Shown piece by piece: positions 54,497 to 63,088 of a stretch of 64,000 nucleotides of DNA. Position 1 is the stretch's first letter, and each line of letters opens with the position of its first letter. Below the pieces are notes generated by a model. That model worked only from the letters and a program-made list of their open reading frames with translations. It had not been told where the DNA came from and did no database searches. Both the position numbers and the translations under genes were made by a program. The stretch is from Vibrio crassostreae (lineage in GTDB: Bacteria; Pseudomonadota; Gammaproteobacteria; Enterobacterales; Vibrionaceae). The stretch is from positions 1,860,001 to 1,924,000 of the forward strand of contig NZ_AP025477.1 of NCBI RefSeq assembly GCF_024347415.1. Reading direction: 5' to 3'.

Positions 54497-55048
54497 ATGA
54501 AATTTAGACAATATGATTCAAGCGAGATCGAAACGATCACGCAACTTTTTACTCAAACCTTTACTGATTCAGAAGGCGAGAACGAGGGTAAAACAGTAGG
54601 TAAGCTTGCCAAGGATCTTTTAACGACCACAGATCCAACAGAGCTACTTTGTTTTGTCGCGGAAGATGATACTCGTGAATTAGGAAGCACAATTGTAGGC
54701 GCGATTATTTTTACTCCGCTTTCATTTGATGACGAAACTAAGGCTTACTTGCTCTCTCCAGTAGCGGTGAGCACTCAAGTTCAAAAGCGTGGGATCGGCC
54801 AAAAGCTGATCAACTTCGGCTTACAGACTCTAAAGGAACAGGGTGTCGAGCTTGCTGTGACATACGGTGATCCTAGTTACTATTCAAAAGTAGGTTTTGA
54901 GCAAATCACTACTGAGCAGATCCCAGCACCATTCGAGTTGAGCTACCCTCACGGTTGGATCGCTCAATCGCTGACTGGCGGTGAAATCAAAGTGGCGAGC
55001 GAACAGTCTAGCTGTGTTGAAGCTTTGGCTCATGCTGAATACTGGTAG
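54497..55048 (+). CDS. GNAT-family N-acetyltransferase
   Basis: A 183-residue acetyltransferase resembling YhbS. The acetyl-CoA-binding segment is LSPVAVSTQVQKRGIGQKLI (about 96-115), followed by VTYGDPSYYSKVGF. The substrate is unknown. The start at 54497 follows GAAG; a GTG directly after the previous stop (54485) is less likely. It is downstream of the MerR-methyltransferase gene and ends in its own terminator. Confidence 0.87.
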   Translation: MKFRQYDSSEIETITQLFTQTFTDSEGENEGKTVGKLAKDLLTTTDPTELLCFVAEDDTRELGSTIVGAIIFTPLSFDDETKAYLLSPVAVSTQVQKRGIGQKLINFGLQTLKEQGVELAVTYGDPSYYSKVGFEQITTEQIPAPFELSYPHGWIAQSLTGGEIKVASEQSSCVEALAHAEYW

Positions 55049-55075
55049 TTGCTTAAAATAAAATCTTAGATGAAT

Positions 55076-55108
55076 GAAAGCCCATCAGGTTTCACTTGAT
55101 GGGCTTTC
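55076..55108 (+). terminator. Terminator after the GNAT gene
   Basis: GAAAGCCCATCA pairs with TGATGGGCTTTC over a 9-base loop, with T-rich ends. Confidence 0.88.
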
Positions 55109-55150
55109 TTGTTATGAGCAAAAGATATTCGTCATGCTTCAATGTAAAAC

Positions 55151-55190
55151 TTGAACATATGTTCAAAATAACACTTGAACGATCGTTCTA
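55151..55190. promoter_or_regulatory. Paired operator upstream of the AhpD-like gene
   Basis: TTGAACATATGTTCAA (55151-55166, perfect) and GAACGATCGTTC (55177-55188, perfect), centres 24 bases apart. The first has the same 14-base core as the tetR operator at 47629 and the second differs from its partner by one base. Confidence 0.75.
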
Positions 55191-55285
55191 ATTTGTTCTA
55201 TATTGTTTTCACACTAACGGAGAACAGTAATTAATTGCTCCGTAATTGAATAACTTTAAAATCATAAATTGATAAGGATAAAACA

Positions 55286-55834
55286 ATGAGCAACTTCAAA
55301 ATTCACTCAATAGAATCAGCACCCGCGCAGAGCAAACCTATTCTTGAAGGCGCTAAAAAACAGATGGGGCGAGTTCCAGGCTTGTTTGGTGTGTTGGCTG
55401 AATCCCCAAACACGCTTAAAGCTTACACTCAGCTTCATCAGGCGTTTAGTGACTCATCTTTCGATGCTGAAGAGCTAACGGTGGTTTGGCAAACCATCAA
55501 CGTTGAACACGAATGTCACTACTGCGTCCCAGCTCATACTGGCATTGCACACTCAATGAAGGTTGATCCGGCAATTACTGAAGCACTGTGTAATCGCACC
55601 GCAATGCCAACTGAGAAGTTGCAAGCACTGCATAACTTTACGCTGAGTATGGTACGCAACCGCGGTAATGTGCCAGCAAACGAAATGGAAGCATTCTTCG
55701 CAGCGGGTTACGGCCAACAGCAAGTTTTAGAAGTGATTCTTGGCCTGTCACAGAAAGTGATCAGTAACTACGTAAACCACGTTGCTAAAACGCCAGTAGA
55801 CAAAGTATTTGAGCAGTTCGCTTGGCAAGGTTAA
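55286..55834 (+). CDS. AhpD-like/carboxymuconolactone decarboxylase family protein
   Basis: A 182-residue cytosolic protein of the alkylhydroperoxidase AhpD/CMD superfamily. The redox motif is VEHECHYCVPAHTGIAHSM, with CXXC followed by His as in AhpD-type peroxidases, so peroxide reduction is more likely than decarboxylation. AAGGAT precedes the ATG. The paired operator upstream matches that of tetR at 47.6 kb, so the TetR protein probably represses it and releases it under oxidant or electrophile stress. It has its own terminator. Confidence 0.88.
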   Translation: MSNFKIHSIESAPAQSKPILEGAKKQMGRVPGLFGVLAESPNTLKAYTQLHQAFSDSSFDAEELTVVWQTINVEHECHYCVPAHTGIAHSMKVDPAITEALCNRTAMPTEKLQALHNFTLSMVRNRGNVPANEMEAFFAAGYGQQQVLEVILGLSQKVISNYVNHVAKTPVDKVFEQFAWQG

Positions 55835-55867
55835 TCGCTTTTAATTAAGCCAGGAATGATAATGATG

Positions 55868-55895
55868 AAAGCCCCACTCAGTTGAGTGGGGCTTT
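55868..55895. terminator. Bidirectional terminator after the AhpD-like gene
   Basis: AAAGCCCCACTC pairs with GAGTGGGGCTTT over a 4-base loop; T-rich on the plus strand. Confidence 0.92.
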
Positions 55896-55926
55896 GTTGT
55901 ATGGGTTGGATTATATTTTTTATTGC

Positions 55927-57102
55927 TTAGTTATCTGCACTTAATGCCGCTTTAAGTCGCACCAAAGCGTCCGCTAATACTTCTGCAGGACACCCTAGAT
56001 TCAAACGAATAAACCCTGAACCTTCCTCGCCAAAGGCACATCCCATACTCGGTACAATGCCAGCATCAATGATCTTTTGTTCAAGCTCAGTATCACTTAA
56101 TTTCATTGCACGGCAGTCTAACCATGCTAGGTACGTCGCTTCGGGCTTTGTGAAACGAATATGAGGCAACTCTGTCTTTAGGAATCCGCTCAGCGTTTCT
56201 ATGTTGTCTTGTAGGTACTGTTTTAAGTCCGCTAACCAAGCTTGACACTCTTGATATGCAGTGGTCGCTGCGGACATTGATAGATTGTTGAAGCAATCCA
56301 TGCCATGAGCATCTAAACGTCGAACAAACTGCTCCTTCAATTCTGCATTTGGAATGATGAAGTTCGAAATTCTTAATGATGATAAGCCAAAAGTTTTACT
56401 GGCCGCAGTTGCCACAATAAGTTTGTCGGTTAGCGAACTTGGTAGTTTCAATGTTGAATGGAATATGTTGGATGTTAGCGCTAGGTCGCTCCAAATCTCA
56501 TCACTGATCAGCCATACATCGTGTTTTTGGCAAAGCTCGGCGACTTGCAGGATCTCTTGTTCGCTCCATACTCTGCCTGTTGGGTTGTGTGGGTTGCAGA
56601 AAATCAATGCTTTGGCGCCACTCGCAAAGCAGTCTTCCAAGTGAGCAAAATCAAGCTGGTAGTGACCATCAGATTCAATCAACGGGTTGTTCAATACTCT
56701 GCGGTCATTCAGTTCGATGATCTTACGAAATGAACCGTAACCTGGGCTTTGGATAACGATCTGGTCATTCACTTGCGTGAGCATTTGCAGCGCCATTGCG
56801 ATACCCGGCAATACACCATGTATCGTGGTTATCCACTCTTTTTCGATGTCAGCGTTATGTTGGTTTTTAAACCAATCAATCACAGCTTGGTAATAGTCAT
56901 CCTGACGTTCTGAGTACCCAAAAATACCATGAGCGATATCTTGAGCTAAACGGTCGAGAACTTGCTGAGGAGCTTGGAAATCGTAGTCAGACACCCACAT
57001 TGGCAATAAGTCAGACCCTTCCAGTCCTAGCTTCTGCTCCATAAAGTCCCACTTTACCGACCCTGTATTTCGGCGGTTAATCGTATTGTCGAAAGAATTC
57101 AT
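55927..57102 (-). CDS. PLP-dependent C-S lyase, PatB/MalY family
   Basis: A 391-residue fold-type I PLP enzyme. The start region NRRNTGSVKWDFMEQKLG with LPMWVSDYDFQAP is the PatB/MalY signature; the cofactor Lys is in ATAASKTFGLSSLRISN; FCNPHNPTGRVWS and SDEIWSDL complete the PLP pocket. Family members cleave cystathionine or cysteine S-conjugates to pyruvate, ammonia and a thiol. It lies 12 bases after an NhaC-type transporter in one transcription unit, so its substrate may be what that transporter carries. Confidence 0.9.
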   Translation of the reverse strand: MNSFDNTINRRNTGSVKWDFMEQKLGLEGSDLLPMWVSDYDFQAPQQVLDRLAQDIAHGIFGYSERQDDYYQAVIDWFKNQHNADIEKEWITTIHGVLPGIAMALQMLTQVNDQIVIQSPGYGSFRKIIELNDRRVLNNPLIESDGHYQLDFAHLEDCFASGAKALIFCNPHNPTGRVWSEQEILQVAELCQKHDVWLISDEIWSDLALTSNIFHSTLKLPSSLTDKLIVATAASKTFGLSSLRISNFIIPNAELKEQFVRRLDAHGMDCFNNLSMSAATTAYQECQAWLADLKQYLQDNIETLSGFLKTELPHIRFTKPEATYLAWLDCRAMKLSDTELEQKIIDAGIVPSMGCAFGEEGSGFIRLNLGCPAEVLADALVRLKAALSADN

Positions 57103-57114
57103 AGGATGTGAGCC

Positions 57115-58578
57115 TTACTTAGTGCTGTGAGCTAGAGAAGTTTCTACGGAGTCTTCTGACTGTTCAGGCTTTGCACGTGCAATACCAAACCCAGTGAAGC
57201 CATAAATCAGAGCGAAAACGACACCGGTGTAACATTGGATTGCCCAAGGTAGGTAATCTAGCGTCGCTACACCGAGCGTGCTTGCCATGTAAATACCTGC
57301 CGCAGTCCAAGGAACCAGTGGTTCGATGATTGTGCCTGCGTCTTCAATGGATCTAGATAGGTTTTTAGTGTCTAGCCCCATTTTACGGTAAGCGTTCTGG
57401 AACAGTTCACCAGGGATAAGAAGTGCTAATTTACCGTCAGAGGTCGTGAATACTACTGTGATGGTTGCAATCACTGTTGATGCGATAAGTTGTCCTGTTG
57501 AGTGAATCATATGCAAGAAACGACCTAGTACCACATTCAAAGCGCCGGTTAGGCTTAAAACACCTGCAAAAGAGAACGCACAGAAAACCAGTAGGATGGT
57601 GCTCATCATTGAGAACAGCCCACCACGGTTTAGCAGCTTAGACACATCAGGAATTAGTCCATCAATCGCTGTACCTTTCGCTTCAAACAGAGCGACATTG
57701 AAGCCGTCGACATAAGCTTGGAAACCTTGTTGTAGAGAGAAACCTTGTAGAACCATACCTAATACAATCGCAAGAGCAGACGCACCTAACATCAGTGGTA
57801 GAACAGGCTTTTTGGTGAGTGCGCCCCACAGAATCATCACTGGTGGGATGATCAAAAGGATATTGAAGTTGTATAGGCTATCCAGTCCCGCAAGAATTTG
57901 AGTGACCTTTTCTGGTTCACCTACGTTCGCGATATCTGCACTTTGGCCTGCAAAGAAGAAGACAACTGATGCAATCACAAACCCAGGCAGCGTTGTGTAA
58001 AGCATGTGCTGAATGTGTTCGTACAATGTGGTGCCTGAAACGACAGGCGCAAAGTTAGTTGAGTCTGAAAGAGGGGAGATCTTGTCGCCAAAATATGCGC
58101 CAGAAACAACAGCACCCGCGGCAGCTGCCAATGATACATCTAGACCGGCCGCAACGCCCATAAGTGCAACACCAACCGTGCCCGCAGATCCCCAAGAAGT
58201 ACCAGTACATACAGAGACAACAACAGTAACGAAAAAGGCAGCAATAAGTATGTATTCAGCGCTGATGACTTTAAGCCCCCAGTAAACCATATAAGGGATT
58301 GTGCCACTGATCATCCAGCTTGCGATAAGACCGCCCACCGAAACCAATATCAAGATAACAGGCATCGCTTTTGCAAGTTTCTCAACAATCGCGTTGATGA
58401 TGTCATCCCAGTTGTAGCCCATCTTCCAAGCAATGCATGCGGTGAAAGTCGCAGAAATGAGTAGCAGAACTTCAATGCGAAGTCCTAAAACACCGTATCC
58501 AATAGCAAGTAGCGCAAACATAACGGCGATGGGCGCTAATGCTAATCCGAACGATGGTAGAGGCTTTGAGTTATTCAT
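57115..58578 (-). CDS. NhaC-family transporter
   Basis: A 487-residue membrane protein with about twelve helices. NhaC signatures are SVCTGTSWGSAGTVGVALMG, GAYFGDKISPLSDSTNFAP and DAGTIIEPLVPWTAAGIYM. Members are called Na+/H+ antiporters, but several exchange organic acids or amino acids. Upstream there is an 18-base LacI-type operator and a LacI regulator gene; downstream is a PatB-type lyase. Sugar-type regulation of a plain ion antiporter is odd, so an organic substrate is more likely. GAGGACAA precedes the ATG. Confidence 0.88.
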   Translation of the reverse strand: MNNSKPLPSFGLALAPIAVMFALLAIGYGVLGLRIEVLLLISATFTACIAWKMGYNWDDIINAIVEKLAKAMPVILILVSVGGLIASWMISGTIPYMVYWGLKVISAEYILIAAFFVTVVVSVCTGTSWGSAGTVGVALMGVAAGLDVSLAAAAGAVVSGAYFGDKISPLSDSTNFAPVVSGTTLYEHIQHMLYTTLPGFVIASVVFFFAGQSADIANVGEPEKVTQILAGLDSLYNFNILLIIPPVMILWGALTKKPVLPLMLGASALAIVLGMVLQGFSLQQGFQAYVDGFNVALFEAKGTAIDGLIPDVSKLLNRGGLFSMMSTILLVFCAFSFAGVLSLTGALNVVLGRFLHMIHSTGQLIASTVIATITVVFTTSDGKLALLIPGELFQNAYRKMGLDTKNLSRSIEDAGTIIEPLVPWTAAGIYMASTLGVATLDYLPWAIQCYTGVVFALIYGFTGFGIARAKPEQSEDSVETSLAHSTK

Positions 58579-58666
58579 ATTTGTTGTCCTCAGGTGAATG
58601 TAGGGTTTGTTCGGAATGGATAATAAGCGTGCTCTGAAATCGAAAGTGCGACTTCAATGCTGTTTT

Positions 58667-58684
58667 CATGTAAGCGGTTACATG
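58667..58684. promoter_or_regulatory. LacI-family operator upstream of the NhaC gene
   Basis: CATGTAAGCGGTTACATG has perfect 7-base arms around GCGG and fits the TGTAANCGNTTACA pattern of GalR/LacI-type repressors. It lies 90 bases before the NhaC start, between it and the regulator gene. Confidence 0.75.
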
Positions 58685-58723
58685 AGGTGTATACATGAGA
58701 TTTTGGTCACGTTTCGTCTCATT

Positions 58724-59728
58724 TTAGTGCTTGATTGACTTAACCGTCTGCCTTTCAACCAGTGTCGCTTCGAATTTATGTTGCTTAGGAGGGGCGTATC
58801 CTGCGGCTTTAAGTTTTATGGCAAGGTTAGCCGCATAAGTCGACATCTCGTCGATAGGGTTGTGCATGGTGGTTAACCGAGGGTAAAGATAGCGAGCGAG
58901 CAAAACATCATCAAAGCCGATCACAGAAATATCGTTGGGAACCGAGATGCCTTGATCTTGCAAGCTCGTCATTAAGCCTGCAGCCATTACATCATTGAAG
59001 GTGACGGCGGCTGTGACCTCGGGGCATTGGTTTACTAAGATGTCACCCGCCGCTTCACCACCTGATTCACTAAAGTTTTGGTTGATGATCCAATTAGGCT
59101 GTATTTCGATATTGGCCGCTTTCATCGCTTCTTGGTAGCCCTGTAAACGGTCTGTTCGGTCTTGGATTGGAAGGTCGCTCGAGACATAGGCGATTTTTCG
59201 ATGACCCAGCTCGATGAGGTGCTGTACTGATATTTGAGATCCGAGTTTATTATCTACCCATACAGAGCGATTTGATATTTGAGCAATCGTGCGGTTGAGT
59301 AAAACCATTGCAGGTAATTGAGCGGAGTAACGCAGTAACGTGGTGTCATCGAGCATCTTTGAATGAATGACCATTGCTTCACAACCTTGGCTGATAAGAA
59401 AGTCGAGGCCTTCTTTTTCTCGCTGAGCATTGTGTCCGCCACTTACCACGACCAATTGGTAACCATTGGTTCTAGCCACTTCTTCGACACTCTTCGCGAC
59501 CAGAGCAAAAAATGGATCGGCAAGGTTGCCAGTCAGTAATCCAAGCGTATTGCTGCTTCTACTTGCCAAGGCTGTTGCGCGAGCATCTTTGTGGTAATTG
59601 AGCTCTTTTACTGCACGTTCTACGCGCTCTAGCGTGATAGGTTCAACGTAGCAGGTTCGGTTTAATACACGAGAAACCGTTGCTGTTGAAACCCCTGCAA
59701 GTGCTGCTACATCTTTTATTGTTGCCAC
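58724..59728 (-). CDS. LacI-family regulator
   Basis: A 334-residue repressor. The helix-turn-helix and hinge are clear (TIKDVAALAGVSTATVSRVL, then LNYHKDARATALASRSSN), with a periplasmic-binding-type effector domain containing ISVIGFDDVLLARYLYP. The start is probably the GTG at 59728 (MATIKDVA, the usual LacI N-terminus); a TTG at 59743 is possible. It lies upstream of the NhaC and lyase genes on the same strand, and a LacI operator sits between. Confidence 0.88.
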   Translation of the reverse strand: MATIKDVAALAGVSTATVSRVLNRTCYVEPITLERVERAVKELNYHKDARATALASRSSNTLGLLTGNLADPFFALVAKSVEEVARTNGYQLVVVSGGHNAQREKEGLDFLISQGCEAMVIHSKMLDDTTLLRYSAQLPAMVLLNRTIAQISNRSVWVDNKLGSQISVQHLIELGHRKIAYVSSDLPIQDRTDRLQGYQEAMKAANIEIQPNWIINQNFSESGGEAAGDILVNQCPEVTAAVTFNDVMAAGLMTSLQDQGISVPNDISVIGFDDVLLARYLYPRLTTMHNPIDEMSTYAANLAIKLKAAGYAPPKQHKFEATLVERQTVKSIKH

Positions 59729-59847
59729 GTTTAATTCTGCCAAGCATAGAAAGGCTGCGAGTGTAGCGAATCTCTAATGTTTAATATGTTAATAAGGTCA
59801 AAGCTATTAACTCTTGATTGAGAATATTAGTCGAATACTCAAAATAT

Positions 59848-61290
59848 CTAACGTACGTGCTTAGCTATTATCTTCGCCAGCGTCACAATCCCTTCTTTCC
59901 ACTCTTTGCTCTCCTCAATGTTAGCGACAGTGAAGCGCAAGCAGTGTTTGTATTGGTCATTGGTCCCAAACACTGTACCGGGTAAAATCCCCAACTTATG
60001 CTTTAAACAGTCTTGATAGACGGCATAGCTGTCGACCGACTCAGGCAGTGTTATCCAGTTGAGAAATGAGCCTTCCGGCTTTGATAGGTGGTAGTGTCCG
60101 ACAAGGTGCGGGTAACTATCCAGAGCTTGAATTAACAAACTTTGGAACTGTTTTTGATTGGTTTGGTAGAGGCGTTTCATTTTGGATAAATGACTGCGAT
60201 ATTTACCGGTAGTGAGGAATTGACCCACCGCGGATTGCATGAGGTTTGAGCTGCCCATGTTGTCACATAAAAGGTACTTTTCGACCAAGGGCTGATAGCG
60301 CCCAGAAAGTAACCAACCGATTCGCAAGCGTGAGTCTAAAGTCTTGGATAGTGAGTTCACGTAGATGACACGGTCTTGGTCATCCAGCTCTTTCAAGCTC
60401 GCAATCGGTGTATCGAATGCCAAACTACCGAACACATCGTCTTCGATAATCGGCAAAGATCCGGTGATCTCCAGTAATGCTTTTCGATTCGCCAATGGCA
60501 TCCGTGAACCGGTTGGATTGGTAAAGTTTGGCGTTAGCAGTAAGGTTTTCACTTCCCATTTGCCCAGCGCACTTTGTAGTGATGGGATATCAATACCGTG
60601 GCTAACGCTGCTGGGAATTTCAAGGGCTTGTAAGCCAAGCGACTCAAGTAAAAGTAGATTGCCGAAGTAACATGGCGACTCGACCGCCACTATGTCCCCC
60701 GGCTTGGTGAGCGCACGTAAAGCTAAACTGATCGCCTGTTGAGCTCCATGAGTAATCGCAATCTCTTTCGATCCCGCAGGCACACCAAGATCATGGGTGA
60801 TCTTTAACAATTGCTTTACTAATTGCTCGTCTCCAGGAGGCAGTTGGTAATAACCGGGAAGCTGAGTTTGCAAACGACTGTGGCGACCGATCTCGGCGTA
60901 CAAGCTACGAATCGCAGGGTTGTTGATATTGGGGTGTGCTGAGCCTGCCAATAGTTTTAGACGACCTTTTGGACGAGAGAGTACCGATTTGGTGACAGAT
61001 AATAGATCAACTTTTTGAGGTTGGCTTGATGCATCCCAGCTAGTGGTGTTGGGTGCTTTCACGCGATAACCCGACTTGGGAACCGAATAAACCCAGCCCG
61101 TCGCTTCCAACTCTTGATAGGCGCGAATCACGGTGTTTTTGCTCACACCCAATTGTTCGCTTAATTGGCGTATCGAGGGAAGGCGATCGTCTGGGTGAAA
61201 TAACCCTTTATCAATCTGAGCCTTAATATGTTGTTCGGTAGCGAGATATTTATTGCCGCTGACTTCTGCTTCCACGTTGTTCTCCCTCAT
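59848..61290 (-). CDS. MocR-type GntR/aminotransferase regulator
   Basis: A 480-residue regulator. The N-terminal GntR winged helix (DDRLPSIRQLSEQLGVSKNT, VIRAYQELEATGWVYSVPKS) is joined by a linker to a fold-type I aminotransferase domain (NFTNPTGSRMPLANR; cofactor Lys in YVNSLSKTLDSRLRIGWL). MocR proteins sense PLP or an amino acid. It is divergent from an EamA transporter gene 109 bases away, the usual target arrangement. Confidence 0.9.
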   Translation of the reverse strand: MRENNVEAEVSGNKYLATEQHIKAQIDKGLFHPDDRLPSIRQLSEQLGVSKNTVIRAYQELEATGWVYSVPKSGYRVKAPNTTSWDASSQPQKVDLLSVTKSVLSRPKGRLKLLAGSAHPNINNPAIRSLYAEIGRHSRLQTQLPGYYQLPPGDEQLVKQLLKITHDLGVPAGSKEIAITHGAQQAISLALRALTKPGDIVAVESPCYFGNLLLLESLGLQALEIPSSVSHGIDIPSLQSALGKWEVKTLLLTPNFTNPTGSRMPLANRKALLEITGSLPIIEDDVFGSLAFDTPIASLKELDDQDRVIYVNSLSKTLDSRLRIGWLLSGRYQPLVEKYLLCDNMGSSNLMQSAVGQFLTTGKYRSHLSKMKRLYQTNQKQFQSLLIQALDSYPHLVGHYHLSKPEGSFLNWITLPESVDSYAVYQDCLKHKLGILPGTVFGTNDQYKHCLRFTVANIEESKEWKEGIVTLAKIIAKHVR

Positions 61291-61399
61291 AGCTCACACT
61301 CAATCTGTAACCATTTAAAGTGTTATATCTGTATCTTTATTAGTTATCTGTACCCAACTAAGGTAACAGCATTGATGAAGAGTTGACCAGAGGTTTGTA

Positions 61400-62299
61400 A
61401 TGCTGATTAAAATGATTCCGTTTGTGTTTGTAATATTGTGGTCGTCAGGCTTTGTTGGCGCTCGTCTTGGCGTGGAATACGCAGAACCCGCAACATTACT
61501 TTCACTAAGGATGGTAGCCAACGTGGCGCTGTTCTTAGTTTTAATTGCAATCCTTAAGCGTCGTATCCCTCGTGGTCGAGCATTCTTCCACGCTGCTGTG
61601 GTCGGCATCTTGATTCATGGTTTCTACCTTGGTGGCACTTATCTGGCAATTGATATGGGTATGCCTGCCGGGTTGAGTTCTCTACTTGTTGGCTTACAAC
61701 CGATTCTCACCGCATTAATTATGATCAGCTGTACTTCGCAGCGTTTTAATTTTGCACAGTGGTTGGGATTAGCGCTTGGTTTTGCGGGTATTAGTTTGGT
61801 GTTGATGGGCAATATTGAATGGCAGTCAGACGACCAAAAAGGCTTGGCAACGTTATTGTGTTTGGTTTCTTTGGTTGGTATTACCTGCGGGACTCTGTAT
61901 CAGAAGCGCTTCTGTCAGGGCACTGATATGGTCGGCGGTGCGATGGTGCAATATTTGGCTTCTGCAGCGTTGTTTCTGCCGTTCGCAATGCGTTATGAAA
62001 CTATGCAAGTGAACTGGACGGTAGAATTCACGTTGACTCTAATCTGGCTGGTGGTCGTTCTGTCTTGTGTTGCCATCCTATTGTTGCTTTACATGGTAGA
62101 GCACGGTGCATCTTCAAGTGTGGCTTCGGTCTTTTACTTGGTGCCACCGACGACAGCAATCCAAGCGTGGCTTATTTTCGGTGAGTCGTTCGACATCTAT
62201 GGCGCGATGGGCTTTGCCTTGTCTGCTGCGGCGGTTTATTTGGTGGTGAGGAAGCCAGAATGGATTAAGGCTCGCAGGAGAACAGTGTTAGAGCGGTAG
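61400..62299 (+). CDS. EamA/DMT-family transporter
   Basis: A 299-residue membrane protein with ten predicted helices as two EamA repeats (SSGFVGARLGVEYAEPATLL near the start and VASVFYLVPPTTAIQAWLIF in the second half). Members export amino acids and other metabolites. AGAGG precedes the ATG. Pairing with a MocR regulator suggests an amino-acid or vitamin-B6-linked substrate. Confidence 0.9.
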   Translation: MLIKMIPFVFVILWSSGFVGARLGVEYAEPATLLSLRMVANVALFLVLIAILKRRIPRGRAFFHAAVVGILIHGFYLGGTYLAIDMGMPAGLSSLLVGLQPILTALIMISCTSQRFNFAQWLGLALGFAGISLVLMGNIEWQSDDQKGLATLLCLVSLVGITCGTLYQKRFCQGTDMVGGAMVQYLASAALFLPFAMRYETMQVNWTVEFTLTLIWLVVVLSCVAILLLLYMVEHGASSSVASVFYLVPPTTAIQAWLIFGESFDIYGAMGFALSAAAVYLVVRKPEWIKARRRTVLER

Positions 62300-62347
62300 T
62301 GTGTATATCATAATTAACTCCACTTAACGTCAGTAACTAGAAACAAA

Positions 62348-62373
62348 AAAGAGCCTGAACATTCAGGCTCTTT
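62348..62373. terminator. Bidirectional terminator between the EamA and DUF3010 genes
   Basis: AAAGAGCCTGAA and TTCAGGCTCTTT form a long stem with a very short loop; A- and T-rich flanks serve both directions. Confidence 0.9.
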
Positions 62374-62403
62374 CTGTATCAAATATTGGCTAGCGACTTT
62401 TGA

Positions 62404-62829
62404 TTAGCGCTTCATCAAGCAAGCATATGCCGTAGTAAACGGTGCTTCTTGGTATTGCTTAAGGCCAGTTTCTTTGAATTTCATCATTAGAGGGTTGCGC
62501 TTGAGGCTCTCTTTGATGTCAGCAGGTGATACAACGGTTACATCTAGGCCGTCGATCAGTTGAATTGCTGCTTCTAGTTTGAAACCAAAGCCACCGCCAG
62601 CAAATTTGCCTTTAGTTTGGCGTTGACGAATTACAACTTTATCTACTTGGTAATCTTCCATTAACTTTGCAAAAGAGAATTGAAAGTCTTTCATATTCTG
62701 TGTGTCGTTTGCGTCGCTAATTGAAACTTTAGAAACTCGGCAATCAGGAATGTTAAATACACCATCTGATAGAGAAAGAAGACAGATGACTGCATCGTTA
62801 CCTTTGATTTCAACACCACAAATTTTCAT
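62404..62829 (-). CDS. DUF3010 family protein
   Basis: A 141-residue cytosolic protein of a conserved family without known function. The start MKICGVEIKGNDAVICLLSL and the RQRQTKGKFAGGGFGFKLEA core are characteristic; the fold looks like RNase H/actin-type (alternating beta and alpha with an early acidic residue). AGGTAAG precedes the ATG. It is a single gene. Confidence 0.85.
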   Translation of the reverse strand: MKICGVEIKGNDAVICLLSLSDGVFNIPDCRVSKVSISDANDTQNMKDFQFSFAKLMEDYQVDKVVIRQRQTKGKFAGGGFGFKLEAAIQLIDGLDVTVVSPADIKESLKRNPLMMKFKETGLKQYQEAPFTTAYACLMKR

Positions 62830-63088
62830 GTTCTTACCTACTTATTTTAGAGCCCTACATTATGGTGTTATTTCTCACACTTCTCCAGTATTTGCGCGTA
62901 TCAGCGGAAAATAAGTCTAAATCAGAGAGTATTTTAGTCGCCGAAAGTTAACCTTTGAGTGAAAAAACATCACACGAATTCACGGTATCGTTTGCTATGA
63001 GATGAAGCTCACAAAAGCTTAGCGGGATTTCATATGTGTACTGTATATTGCGCGCGCATCCCTATTTGAAGTGTGGTTATTAATCCCA

